Origin: Haematococcus lacustris
Lineage: Eukaryota > Chlorophyta > Chlorophyceae > Chlamydomonadales > Haematococcaceae
Length of the DNA: 64,000 nucleotides
Direction: 5' to 3'
Assembly: GCA_030144725.1 (NCBI GenBank)
Contig: JASKMD010000005.1
Location: 1,047,476-1,111,475, forward strand
The position numbers and the translations under genes were made by a program. Shown one piece after another: positions 31,064 to 42,188 of this stretch (positions within the stretch are counted from its first letter, which is position 1; each line of letters starts with the position of its first letter). Below the pieces are notes generated by a model that worked only from the letters and a program-made list of their open reading frames with translations, did no database searches and had not been told where the DNA came from.

Positions 31064-31583
31064 GGGAAGCAGACCGGGCTACCGCAGTGACAGTGGCAGT
31101 GGAAGACCACCTGACAGGCTGCTGACCTCCTGGGTGGCCATAGCAGCCATGGCCAGAGTAACGGGGCATTGATAGTCCTGGACCACGGGATAAGGGTGAC
31201 CATAGGGTGAGGGTGATGTGTAGCCCGACGACGAGATCAGGCGTGGTATGTGGCTGATGTAATGACGCTGCCGCCGGTATCTGAAGCCAGTCCTGTGATC
31301 TGTATCATTAACACGAAACGCAGCTTTTTGAACGGAAGCATGGAAGCGTAACATTGGATGACACACCATTCCAACCTAATGGCTGACGGCTTGAGCGGTG
31401 AAAGACATCCTTATCTCACTCAAAGCTCCTGTAATAAGCTTAAGCAGAAACGGCAGGAACAGGAGCATCTAACACAGTCATGCATGCTTCGTTTGGAGCA
31501 TGTCGGCTTACGGTAGTGCAGCGCACTCATGCATCATACACCATGCCATGACACGTCCATGCCATTCTGTCTTGTCGCCCCAG

Positions 31584-33731
31584 ACAGGACCCAACGCCTG
31601 GCTGCATGGTACATCATCCACGATAGCTGTGGTGATGCCAGCCTCCCTCTCAGCAAAGAGCTGAAGGCTTGCTTAGTGAGGGGTGTACATGACACCCGCC
31701 GCCTGCCTGTGGAGCGCAACCTGGTCCTGCAGCTGCTACAAGGCCACGCTCTTGAGCAGGTAAGGCTTTTGGAAACCTGGCTCGCCGTATAGGAACTGTC
31801 ACTGTCTAGTTTCACACAAGCAAGCTCCGTGATGTGCATGTGTGCATGCGCAGCTGAAGTGGCAAACACCAGTGGAGGTCGCCTTGAGCCATGCCGCCCC
31901 CTTGCTGGCACAAGCACCAGACTGCTCTACCCTGGAGCAGCTCTATCTGGCAGGGTGGGGCCTAAGTCAGACGCCAGTGGATCAGCACCTTAGAGCAGCA
32001 CTTCATGCCTTAGTCAGGGGCCAGTGTGTCCTCAGGCGCACGTCATGCCTTGACTAGGAAATGCACTGTGATATGCAGTGCGTGCTCAGTGCAAGCAGCA
32101 GAAGGAATGAGCGCAATTCAACGGAGCGTGTGCTGCCCGCTTGCAGGTCCAGCTGCCAGGTACCGTTGCCATCCTGTGGCACAGACCTCTCACTACAGGC
32201 AAGAGCCACCGCCACAGCCGCAGCGGGCGCAGTAGGAGCCTGCACAGCAGCACACCTGCCCCGCTCCCTGCACAGCAGACCTCTGACCAGCCACAGCCCG
32301 CTGCCAGCTCACTCACTGCCCATGCACCGTGCGTCATTCCCTTGGCGGACCTCATGCCCCCCAATGTGCTCCCCGCTGCGCAGGTGGCCTGCCTGCCCCC
32401 AAACCCAGCAGCAGCCCCAGCCGCCACCACCACCACCTCTAACGGGTGCAGCACCAGCACCCCCTCCCCCCGCAGCCTGTCCAACAGCTCCGTGCCCGGC
32501 CTGCCTGCCTCAGCCACCACCTCTGCGGACACGACCTCCAGCGGAGAGAGCCTGGCCGCCCCCAGCAGCACCCCGCCTCCCCCCAGCAGCAGCGACACCA
32601 GCACCACCAGCGCTGCTGCCCCTGTGCTGGGGCTGCCTGCAGCCGCTGCCCAGGTCAAGGAGCTGGTGGCACGAGCCCTGAAAGGCCCACTGTTGCCCGC
32701 GCAGCAGCAGACGGTGCTGGAGGAGCTGGAGCGGCAGCCTGGCCTGCTGCGGGCGCTGGCCCTCACCCCTGCCCACCTGCCTGCCCTGGTGGCTCACACC
32801 CCTGCACTGGCATATGAGCTGCTGGTGCGCCTGGTGGCAGCGGGCAGCTGTGAGGCCCAGGACTGGCTGGCCGTGTTGGCTGCCATGGACATGAGCTTGC
32901 ACAGCATGGAGGTGGTGAACAGGCTGACGGGCGCGGTGCAGCTGCCAACCGATTTTGTGCACCTGTACATCACCAACTGCATCCGCTCCTTTGAGGCGGC
33001 CCAAGTGGGTGTGGTGCTGGGGGCGGCTGGAGGTGATGAGGCAGGCTAGGGGCAGAAGAGGACTAAGTTAGGGGGCGGAGAGGCAGGGACCTGCTGCTGC
33101 AGCCTGGCTGGACTTGAAACTGACTAGACAGGGGTGGGAGGTGGGAGGTCGGAGGTCGGAGGTGGGTGTGCCAGCGAGTCAGCCTCAACTGGTGCCTGCG
33201 CGCCCTACCTGGTCCACCCCATCACACAACTCTGCACATCACAAGAACGGCTGGCTCAGTACTCCCTGCATGCACACCCTGACAGAGCTCAAACTCCCTT
33301 GCTCGCATGCTTGCTTGCATGAAGCTCGTGCCATACACCCTCCCGCACGTTGCATGACAAAGAGGAACCCCTTGCTCTGCCCTGCCCTGCCCAGCCCAGC
33401 CCCAGCCCAGCCCAGCCCAGCCCAGCCCAGCCCAGCCCAGCCCAGCCCAGCCCAGCCCAGCCCAGCCCAGCCCAGCCCAGCCCAGCCCAGCCCAGCCCAG
33501 CGTTCCTGACATGATGTGCTGCACTGCCGTGTGCCCTCACTGCAGGACAAGTACATCCAGAACCGTCTGGTGCGCCTGGTGTGCGTATTTTTGCAATCGC
33601 TGATTCCCAACCGCATCATTAACATCGCGGACCTGCTGCACGAGGTGCAAGCCTTCTGCATCAACTTCTCACGCATTCGTGAGGCTGCCCGACTGTTCAG
33701 GCTCCTAAAGCAGATAGAGCCCAAGGGCTGA
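31584..33731 (+). pseudogene. CNOT11: 5'-truncated CNOT11 copy 3
   Basis: Exons about 31584-31759, from 31854, 32147-33004 and 33546-33731. Like copy 2 it starts inside exon 2 and lacks a normal start. It is the most diverged copy: a three-base in-frame deletion in the Thr/Pro linker (near 32557), a CAG-to-CAA change at the donor side of the fourth exon, and an Arg-to-Pro change in the conserved SLIRNRIIN helix (SLIPNRIIN). A proline there would be expected to disturb the helix. The 3' flank is also diverged, with an insertion near 33290-33350, and continues into single-copy DNA, so this end is the ancestral right edge. Confidence 0.85.
33392..33503 (+). repeat. (CAGCC)n array, CNOT11 copy 3 intron
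   Basis: About 21 units, with one extra C in the second unit. Confidence 0.95.
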
Positions 33732-34155
33732 TGGAAGCAGACCGAGCTACCGCAGTGGGCATTGATAGTTCCTGGACCACGGTATAAGGGTGACCATAGG
33801 GTGAGGGTGACGTGCGGCCCGACGACGAGGGTAGGCGTGGTATGTGGCTGATGTAATGACGCTGCCGCTGGTACTTTCGATCAGCCCTGTGATCTGAAAC
33901 ACTAACACGAGACGCAGCTCCGAGCTGGACCAGGACCTAATGGCTGACGGCTTGAGCGGTGAAAGACATCTTTATCTCACTCAAAGCTCCTGTAATGAGC
34001 TGAGGTCAGGTGCTTCTAACACATGTGCCGTGACATGTGCCGTGTCATGCATGCCTCGTTTGGAGCGTGTCGGCTTACGGTAGTGCAGCGCATTCATGCA
34101 TCATACACCATGCCATGACACGTCCATGCCATTCTGTCTTGTCGCCCCAGACAGG

Positions 34156-35408
34156 TCCAGGCAGCACTACAGGGGTATAGCTAAACCCGCGGCCACTGGG
34201 GCATCACAAATTGGACCCTGAGGTCTGTGCTCTGCATGCTGTCTGCCTAGTGTCATCCTGGCTGGATGAGCTGGGAGCAGCTTAACACCATTGCCCACAA
34301 GATGTACCCAGATGTGTAGGTCAGCTGCTCGCCTCATATCCATGTCTGATAGCCAGCACAGGCACAGCTGTGCGGGTCTCTGGAGGCTGCGCCACCCAGC
34401 CCATCTGGCTCACTGCCAGAACAAATGTCCTCTTCACAGCAGCAGCACAGCGGTAGACCTGGTGAGCCGCTTGGCCTCCTTCTGGCTCGCTCCTTGTTAA
34501 GAGTATATGGCCATGCTGTGCTGTGCTGTGCTGTACCCACCTCTCTTTTCTGTCCTTGACCCCCCCTCCCCGTTTGACTCTCCCCTTGTTCTATGTTGAG
34601 TATTGCAGCTTATGGTGAGCCCAACCTTCCCAGCACCCCTCCTCTGCCAGACCAGGGTGCATGACCAGCACTGCATCACTTTTGTGCACCCAGCAATTGC
34701 CCAACGATTGCAACTGTCTGCGTGGAGCACAAACGGCAATTGCAGTTGTGTCAGGCCAGTCGATCCAAGCTGGGCAGCAGACACAGGCCTGGGCTAACCA
34801 GACTGGGCTGGTGAGGTCATGCAATCACATACAGGCAATCACATGCAGCTGCCCACCTGCCAATACTTTGAGCAGCAGCGGTCCACGCAGCTGTTCTCGC
34901 CTATGCTCAACGCCCCCTCCTTGAACCTGCAAGCCACATCCCAGCTAATTGTGGCCATCATACTTTAGAAGCAGCATTGTTATAGCTGTGTGAAAAGCAG
35001 ACTGGCATAGCAGGCGCGGCAGCTGTAGGCTACAGACGATGATGCATCGCTTACGGTCTGGCAGCACACCGATCGTAGCAGGTCGTCACCATCCTGCAGA
35101 CCCGCCATCCAGCAGTCATCACCATTTCTCAATCCGGTGCAAGCCCACACCCGCACAAAGCCGCTGTCGGTACCCAGCTCCTACCCACTTGTTCAGCAGC
35201 TCAACACGATACTCAAGTTCAGTGGTTGCGAGGGCCATCGCAGTCGCAGCATTGCCTTGAGCGTCGCCATCAGACATGCCTGATGACGAAGCTTCTGCGG
35301 TCGCCATACCACCCTGCAGATGAGCTGGGCGCGCAGTATGGGTTTGCCGCCAAACATCACTCTTCCACAGTCTCGTTGGACTGAGGGTTGCGGCGCAAGG
35401 AGCGGGCA
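34156..35408. other. Intergenic, no gene seen
   Basis: Single-copy sequence between the CNOT11 repeat and RPC4. Short open frames on both strands have no splice or family support. A (GCTGT)n run lies near 34515-34535. Confidence 0.4.
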
Positions 35409-36736
35409 ATGTCCGGGGCAAATGAGGCGTCCGGTTCGGGAAGAGGAGGGCGTGATGGCAGGGGCGGGACCACTCGCAAGGTGGCGGGGTGGACCTCCTT
35501 TGCCAGACAATAGCATAATCAGTTGCACCTCTATCTGCAGTCTCAAATCAGATACCCAGGTTTTACATGGCCCACCATGTGTGTGCAGGGCAAGTTCACA
35601 CCCACTGTGCCAGGCCGCCGCAAGAAAGACGAGTCAGCAGCAGCTGACGGCACTGGAAAGCAGATCAACAATGAGGCCTTTAAAGACCTCATCAAGGCAG
35701 CTGAGACCGAAGCGACCTGGCAGCGGAGCGCCCGGGGCAGGGGGCGAGGGGCTGCTGGGATGGGTCAGCAACGCTATCAAGTTGCATTTGGTGGAGCTGA
35801 CTCTAGTGAGTACCGCACCCCACGCTTTTGTATGCCTCAAGCACATGCATGCAGCGCGCTCGCCAATGAACATTCCAAATGAAGCATGCCAGCTTCCCTC
35901 CCTGATTCTCTAGCAGGCATGAAAAGTGTTCATGCAGAAACTGCCCCCTCCCATGCATGCATGCATGCATGTTTGCAGGACCAGTGCTAGCAGCCGCCAA
36001 GTCCCGGCCTGCAGCAGGGGGTAGCGGTGGCGCGGGCGGCGGTGGCAGTGGTGCTGGGGGTGGTGGCAGCAGCATCAAGCAGGAGGGTGGGGGCCAGGGA
36101 GGGTCAGGCAGCGGTGGAGGGGGACCTGGGGCGGTAGGTCCAGGGGTCCAGGCGCCCCTGGCCCCCTCACGGCCACTCCACCTACAGGGCAAGAAGGAGC
36201 CGCTGCATGTCCTAGACTACGAGGTGTACTACCCCACAGTGCTCCCCTTCCAGCCACCGCCTGATCGTGAGGAGGAGTACGCAGACTTCTTGGAACTGGA
36301 CGAAGACAGTGTGGCAGCGGCAGCGGCGGCGGCAGCAGCAGCGGCGGAGCGCAGGCAGCCTGCCAGGCGCCTGCCGCCTGACCTGGGCACGCAGGAGGAT
36401 GTGAGTTGTAGGCGAGCCTCAATGCTGGGCTGAGGCCAGGGTTAGGCGAGCTTTGAGCTGAGATTGGAGCTGTTGAGAGCTCGACTCCTACCGCCCCTGT
36501 GTGCCCCTGGTCGGCTATGTAGGATACGTCCTGTCTTTGCTTTTGTGTGCCCTTAGCTGTGTAGGGCACCTAGGGCCTGTCTTTGATGTGGGGCAGGGGT
36601 GCGAGGATAGGGGGCAGGCAGGCAGGCAGGCAGATGGTGGTGGTATGCATAGGGGTGGTACAGGCGGCAATATGGCAGCGATGGCAGCGATGACACACAT
36701 GGCACCTTGTGCCCTTCCTCGGGCCCCCTTGCCTGC

Positions 36737-36796
<60 letters not shown>

Positions 36797-38647
36797 ACTT
36801 TCTACCCTGAGCTTGGCAGCGCCCATCACTGCTGTGCGCCTGGCTGGGCCTGACTGTGCCGGCCACGTCTGCAGAATAGTGCTGACCAGACAGCCAAGGA
36901 CTTGCGGCTGCTGGACGCAGCTGACCCTGAGACCCTAATGCTGGTGCAGCTGCCAGCGCTACTGCCAGTGCCCATGCCCAGCAAGCCCAGCAGCGCAGAC
37001 GTGAAGGATGAGGGTGAGCGGTGAACACAACAGGTCCTTTGCCTACACACGGCACAGGGACTGCCCCACAGGGTATTCAGTCAGGGCCACAGAGGAGGAC
37101 CAGGAGGGGAGAGGGTGCTGCTGGCTGTGTGCAAGGTGGAGCGAGGGAGGGACACACCAACACAATGCAGCAGCAGCAGGGTTGCTATGGGAGTGAGAGT
37201 CCAGGCAGGCCAGAGGTGGTACAAGGTAGACCAGGGGAGAGGAGGGGAGGGGAGGGGAGGGGAGGAAGGGGGAGGTGGGTGGGGTCACACCCCTCTCCCC
37301 CTCTGGCGCTGTCCCCTCTTCCTTGTTGCTGCCCGGGGCAAGGGACGCAGCACTGCAGTATGGCAGCACCTGGCTAGCTGACCTCCTACTCAGCCCTAAC
37401 ACGCTGGCTGGTGTGCCTGTCACCAATGCACCCACTTCAGCTTGCATGGGTTCTTACCCTGGTTGTTAACCTGGTTGTTATCCTGGTGGTTGACCTGGTG
37501 GTTGACCTGGTGGTGTGCCTCACACTTGGTGTGCTCCAGGCCGCCTCCGTCAGCAGCCCGGGGCTGGCTCAGCTGGTGGGGCGCCTGAGGTGTCGGCCTG
37601 TGCCCTGAAGGACCTGCCCAGTGGCAAGCTGGGCAAGCTGCTGGTCTTCAAGTCTGGCAAGGTCAAGCTGCAAATGGGCGGGGTCGTCATGGACGTGTCC
37701 CCGGGCCTGCTGTGCCAGCACAGACAAGATGTGGGTGGAGCTGCCTGGCAGGAAGAGGGGAGGCAGGCAGGCAGGGCGGAAGCAGGCAGGCAGGGGACAG
37801 GCAGGCAGGCAGGGGGAAAGCAGACAGACATGCATGGAAGGGGCGACCATACAGGCAGACACGCATGGCCAATGGCGATGGACAATTAGGCAGGTCAGGG
37901 AGGGAGGAGGCAGGCAGGCGTGGGATAGGGAAGAGCTGCGGAGGGCAGCAGGGCTTAGACGCTGGCTCTTATACCTGCAGTGCGTTTTCCGTCCGCGTTA
38001 TCCTGTTGTGGTCCGTTGCTCCTGTTCTGTCACTCTGGCGTTCTGCTGCGCCTGTGCGTCAGGCTGGCAGGGACCTCCTAGTGTTATGACTCGGTCTTGA
38101 GCTGTGTGCTTCCGGGGGTGTGCAGGCTGTCGCTATCAGCTGCAGCAGCGGCGACTGCGTGCTTCTGGGGCAGGTGGCGCGGCGCATGGTCATCTCCCCG
38201 GACATCTGGCAGCTGATGGAGGACGCGGACGTCCCGGACTGGCGGCGCGAACCCTGGCAGCCAGGCGTGTATCACAGCGACAGCCAGCCGGCGTACGAGT
38301 CGCGACCTACCGTGAAAACAGCAAGCCATCACAGCGTTATCAAGGAAGACCCGGGTGCAGCTACAGCCACAGCCACAACCACAGCCAAGAGTGTGACGCA
38401 GCTTCCGGCTGCTGAGCCGGGACCTGTGCAATCGGAGATACTGCCGTCACGACCAACGGCAAATCAGGCGGTGAAAGGCAGCTTGAGCACAGGGGGTGGG
38501 CGGGGCAAAGACAATGTGGACACAACAGGGCATGCCGATGAGCTGGAGGCAGTCGGCGAGGCACCCGAGGATGACCTGGTGAACGAGGATAGAGAGCGAG
38601 CAAATGAAATGGATGTAGATGAAGATGCGATGGAACACGACTACTAG
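35409..38647 (+). CDS. RPC4: RNA polymerase III subunit RPC4 (C53)
   Basis: Six exons (35409-35480, 35589-35805, 35979-36400, 36875-37013, 37540-37730, 38126-38647) join in phase to 520 residues. RPC4 pairs with RPC5 (C37) in a TFIIF-like subcomplex for Pol III initiation and termination. Family landmarks: GKFTPTVPGRRK near the N terminus, and LPSGKLGKLLVFKSGKVKLQ with VVMDVSPGL in exon 5. These are followed by the strand-forming segment GDCVLLGQVARRMVISPDIW in exon 6. The middle carries a Gly/Ser linker and a poly-Ala run. After about residue 380 there is a long, acidic, low-complexity tail ending NEMDVDEDAMEHDY that known RPC4 proteins normally lack. Exon 3 contains a 54-base in-frame GTAGGT...TACAG stretch that may be an optional intron. 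The exon 1 donor (GTGGCG) is unusual. TGTAA follows the stop directly (38648-38652). Confidence 0.9.
36739..36795 (+). repeat. (CTG)n array in RPC4 intron 3
   Basis: About 19 CTG units (GCTGCTG...) in the intron 36401-36874. Confidence 0.9.
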
Positions 38648-38873
38648 TGTAATGCGGTGGTCATAAAGCTGGCTGCAGTGTAGGGGCAGGGTTTCTCGGC
38701 CTGAATGATAAACATCACGCATGCATCGTCAGCCGCCCATGGCAGGTTTGAGTCCCTGCATGCAAAGCCAGGAAGAACTAGCAGGACTGCCCCGCGCCCA
38801 TCTGGGTGACATCATTTCGAAGCTTGAGCTCTTTTACTTTGAGTTTCTCGCACGCACCAAAACAGCACCCTAG

Positions 38874-39392
38874 ATGGCCGACTACGACACGATGATGGAC
38901 GAGGACGGAAAGGCAGGGTCGCGAAATGAGAGGAAAGGCCGTGGGCATAGCCTGCCCCAAAACGTTGAGGAACGCTATGGGAGAGCCCGCTTCTCTGAGT
39001 TGGACCCAAAGTCACCGATCGGGCCCACGCCGTCCATTGAGGGCTGGGTCGTCTTTGTTACCGGCGTACATGAAGAGGCACAGGCAAGTGCCAGCTGGGT
39101 TGTCGCGACCAGGGGGCACCATGCCACACCTGCTTTCGGCCGCAACGCACAGGAGGAAGACCTTCACGAGGCTTTTAGCGAGTTTGGCGAGGTGAAGAAC
39201 ATCTACATGAACCTGGATCGACAGACAGGGTTTGTGAAGGGCTACGCCCTTATAGAGTATAAGAAGAAGACTGAGGCCCAAGCTGCAATAAACGCCATGA
39301 ATGGAGCGGAGCTGCTGACCCAAAAGATCAAGGTAGACTACGCCTTCAAGAAAGGGGATATCAAGCGTGGAGGGAATAAGGCCAGGCGGTAG
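38874..39392 (+). CDS. RBM8A: Exon junction complex protein Y14 (RBM8A)
   Basis: Two exons, 38874-39083 and 39153-39392, give 149 residues. Y14 pairs with Mago in the exon junction complex deposited on spliced mRNA and acts in mRNA export, localisation and decay. The single RRM has RNP2 (WVVFVTGV) and RNP1 (KGYALIEY), with EEDLHEAFSEFGEVKNIYMN and NLDRQTGFVKG as in other Y14 proteins. The N terminus has the usual acidic start and the RYGRARFSELDP-type segment. The intron (39084-39152) has a GC donor in ideal context (CAG/GCAAGT) and an AG acceptor. It is 69 bases long with no stop in frame, so retention would insert 23 residues just after RNP2. ATG 38874 is preceded by an in-frame stop (TAG at 38871-38873). 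It lies 226 bases after RPC4 on the same strand. Confidence 0.93.
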   Translation: MADYDTMMDEDGKAGSRNERKGRGHSLPQNVEERYGRARFSELDPKSPIGPTPSIEGWVVFVTGVHEEAQASASWVVATRGHHATPAFGRNAQEEDLHEAFSEFGEVKNIYMNLDRQTGFVKGYALIEYKKKTEAQAAINAMNGAELLTQKIKVDYAFKKGDIKRGGNKARR

Positions 39393-41012
39393 GGATGTCA
39401 GCACAGCTGAGTTTGTTGGCTGTATGTATCTGCAACCTAAACATGCGTTGGGAGCTCAGCATTACCATGATGTTGTGCCAAGGTCCTACATTGCTTTAGG
39501 TGCCTGGTGTTGACCTGTAGCATGTGACATGACACTTTTTTCAAATGGACAAAGGAATATGTAGCTCACAGTGTGCTGAAGCTTATGCAGCCCTGGTGCC
39601 AGGCAGTAGCGCTGCAGCCCCCTGCACCACGCAACCATGCCAGGGTGTCAGCTCTGGCCTGAGGACTGGGCAGGTTCAACACGCAACCAGGGGCAGGTCA
39701 AGGAAGAGGGACCAGCCCCTTGTGATGCTGCTAGGGGCAGCAGAGAAAGCCAAGCAGAGGGCTGGGGGAGCAGCTGCGGCAGCTTGCCAGCGGCAAGCAT
39801 TGCAGCAGGGGCAGCAACAGCAGGAGCAGCGACAGCAAGAGCAGCGACAGCAGGAGCAGCGACAGCAGGAGCAGCGACAGCAGGAGCAGCGACAGCAGGA
39901 GCAGCTGGTCTCTGGCATTGCGGGCAGCAGCTGGCATGCATCACCCGGCTGCGGGGGTCTGGCTTGCAGCACAGCAGTCACAGAAACCACCAGGATCCCA
40001 GCGGTTGATGAAGTGGCACCTCAGCTGTTCTGAGACTGCCCTGCTCCCTGCTGCAGATGTTGTGGCCACATGCCTGCTGGGTGTGCCAATGATGGGTGCA
40101 TTTCAGTGGTGATGAGGATTACGGTCAGCTGGGTGTGATGTGGTCCCATGCTGTGGACAGTGCGCTATAAATAGTACGCGCACAGGTTTGAGGTGTCATG
40201 GGACCATGCCATGTGAAAGCGTGCTATATAACTGTGTCACCCAGTCCAGCCCTTAGAGCCTGGTAGGGTCTTTGGCCGAGAACACGGGTCTTGCTCAGCT
40301 CGTGCAGGTGCATGGCTGCAAGGAATCCAGTGCATGGGCCCATGTTGCAAGGTAGCCAGGTAGTCTCAAAGCACGTCGCATGATGGTAAGGGCAAGGAGT
40401 ACCCTGCCTTGGGGTATAAGCGGCTGCGAGACCAACCACCCAAGGCCCAGCAGCAGCAGCAGCAGCACCAGCAGCAGCAGCAGCCTGCTGAGTCACAGTA
40501 ATCTGAGTTGTCATCAGCTTACATTAGTGCATGTTTGCCATGCCAACTCTACACTATAGCCCTTACGGTCAGGCAATACTGTAGGTAGTAGGCACTCATG
40601 CACCATGTCCATGTGCACTGGGTATACTCCACACAGCCGATTAACACTATCTGAGTCCCCATAGTGATCCCTAGTGGTCCACAGTGGTCCGACTCATTCA
40701 TGGGCCCTAATGAGGGACGAGAGGGCTGCCTGGCCTATGTATGTAGGGACAATAACCACAGGCCAACTGGAGGAGAATGACTGCGCAAGGAAAGCTGGTG
40801 TTGCTATCATTGGACAGTACCAGGTCCGCACGTACACTGCTGCGATATCTTTCGCCAAAGGCATGGTAGCAACTGAAACACAGTAGTCGCAGTTTGAGAA
40901 GGAGGTGCTACATGGGCCCAATGGCATTACGGGTTTTTGTTCCGGCCTAGGAAACCTGCCGGCCGTCCCAAACCCCGCAAAGCAACAATCTGCAACAGGG
41001 CTGTCCAGCATC
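39393..41012. other. Intergenic with a CAGGAGCAGCGA repeat
   Basis: No gene is firmly supported. A 162-codon frame (39545-40033, ATG start) is dominated by a 15-base tandem repeat (GCGACAGCAGGAGCA, about five copies, 39825-39905) and has no recognisable domain. TATA-like boxes at about 40164 and 40223 precede no evident gene. Confidence 0.35.
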
Positions 41013-42188
41013 ATGGTCGCCGGTTCGCAATTGGTTCCTGCCTTTCCGCATCGGCGGGCACAGCAGGAAGCAGCCGAGTTGGACGCAGTGCAGCACATGC
41101 AAGAGCTGGCATTGATAGCTACACCCGAGGAGAGCGGCAGAGCCGCACGACATCTAGCTCGGAGGGACGCGGAACTTACACGGCGTCGAGCAGCACAGGA
41201 GCAGCACCATCATAAGCAAGTGTGGGCCAAGCAGTTCCACCAGCCTAACGGTGGCTACTACCCGGTGCGTCCCGCAGCACCGCATGCGGTGGGGCTCGGA
41301 TGTTCGCCCCCCACGACCAAGCTACGCTGGGTTGCGAGCGTGCGTGCAGGTACAGGCCAAACAGGAGCACAGCGCCTCGCAGCAGCTTGTCCCAGCGGGG
41401 ACTGCCGGCAGCGACGCAACCGGTCAGGAGCTGGGCTGGCAAACCTGGGGTTATGAGCAGGTCAAGGTCGGCCGCACCACCAACATCGTGGGGGATGCAA
41501 TGTCCCAGGTGCGCCTCTGGGTCTGATGCCTGGCTTGCTTGGCCCTGCTGCTGGCTGCTGGGCCTGCTGCCTGCACTCTGCACCACTGAATCCCCTACCT
41601 CCCCTCCTAGAGCCTGACCCCCTGCCCCTTGTGTCCACCTGGCCCCTGCCTCAATTGCTTGCATGACCACAGCTGGCAGTGGACCTTGTGCACACCCGGC
41701 TGAGTGGAGGCAGCGCCTCACACCCCAGCACTGGCCCTACCCAGTCAGCACCCCGACCTGACCCCCCTGCTGCCCAGGCCCCGACCCCAGGGGCTGCTGG
41801 GCCAGGGCGGCAGGGCCACAAACACGCAGGGGGGCTAGCCACAGCGCCATTGCCCGGGCGGCAGGTTGCAGGAAGGGCTAGAGTGCAGCAGGGACACAGT
41901 CAGGCCGCACAAGAGCAGCATGGCTGTGAGCAGGCAGCCCCCCTACCACACTCACAGCAGCAAGGGCAACAGCAGGGGCCACAGCAGGGGCAGCAGCAGG
42001 GGCAGCAGCAGCAGCAACAAGAGACAGTGGTGGTGGCAGGTGTGCACAGCCAGGCTCCCAGCTGCTGTGAGGGCAGGGTGCCAAGCAATGGGCAAGGGGT
42101 GGCGGCAGGAGGCCAGGCAACGGCCCGCTTTCAGGCTGTGTGGGCCAGGCTAGAGCAGCGGGGCCTCACGCCGCCCGTGAACCCCTGA
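41013..42188 (+). CDS. Three-exon protein of unknown function, Gln-rich
   Basis: Exons 41013-41264, 41350-41508 and 41673-42188 are all phase 0 with good sites (GTGCGT donor and GCGTGCAG acceptor; GTGCGC donor and ACCACAG acceptor), giving 308 residues. The first exon encodes a charged, helix-forming segment (AELTRRRAAQEQHHHKQVWA) followed by KQFHQPNGGYYPV. The second contains GWQTWGYEQVKVGRTTNIVG. The third is Pro/Ala-rich, then Gln-rich (CAGCAGGGG repeats at about 41955-42020), and ends ARFQAVWARLEQRGLTPPVN. I do not recognise the family. Consistent phases and lack of stops support a real gene; low-complexity content argues for caution. Confidence 0.55.

Larger units (their letters stand above)
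26388..34155 (+). repeat. Tandem triplication, unit about 2.6 kb
   Basis: Three head-to-tail units begin at ACCCAACGCCTGG within CNOT11 exon 2 (about 26386, 28975 and 31589). The spacing is 2,589 then 2,614 bases; the 25-base difference equals five extra CCCAG units in the intron array of unit 2. At both internal junctions the downstream flank ending CAGACAGG runs straight into ACCCAACGCC. After unit 3 the same flank continues instead into unique sequence (CAGACAGGTCCAGGCAGC), which identifies the original right-hand edge. Homology at the breakpoint is two bases or fewer. Confidence 0.95.

Noticed and set aside
39545..40033. 162-codon ATG-started frame
   Set aside because: Dominated by a 15-base tandem repeat encoding Gln/Arg/Glu, with no recognisable domain or splice partner; kept only as a note.
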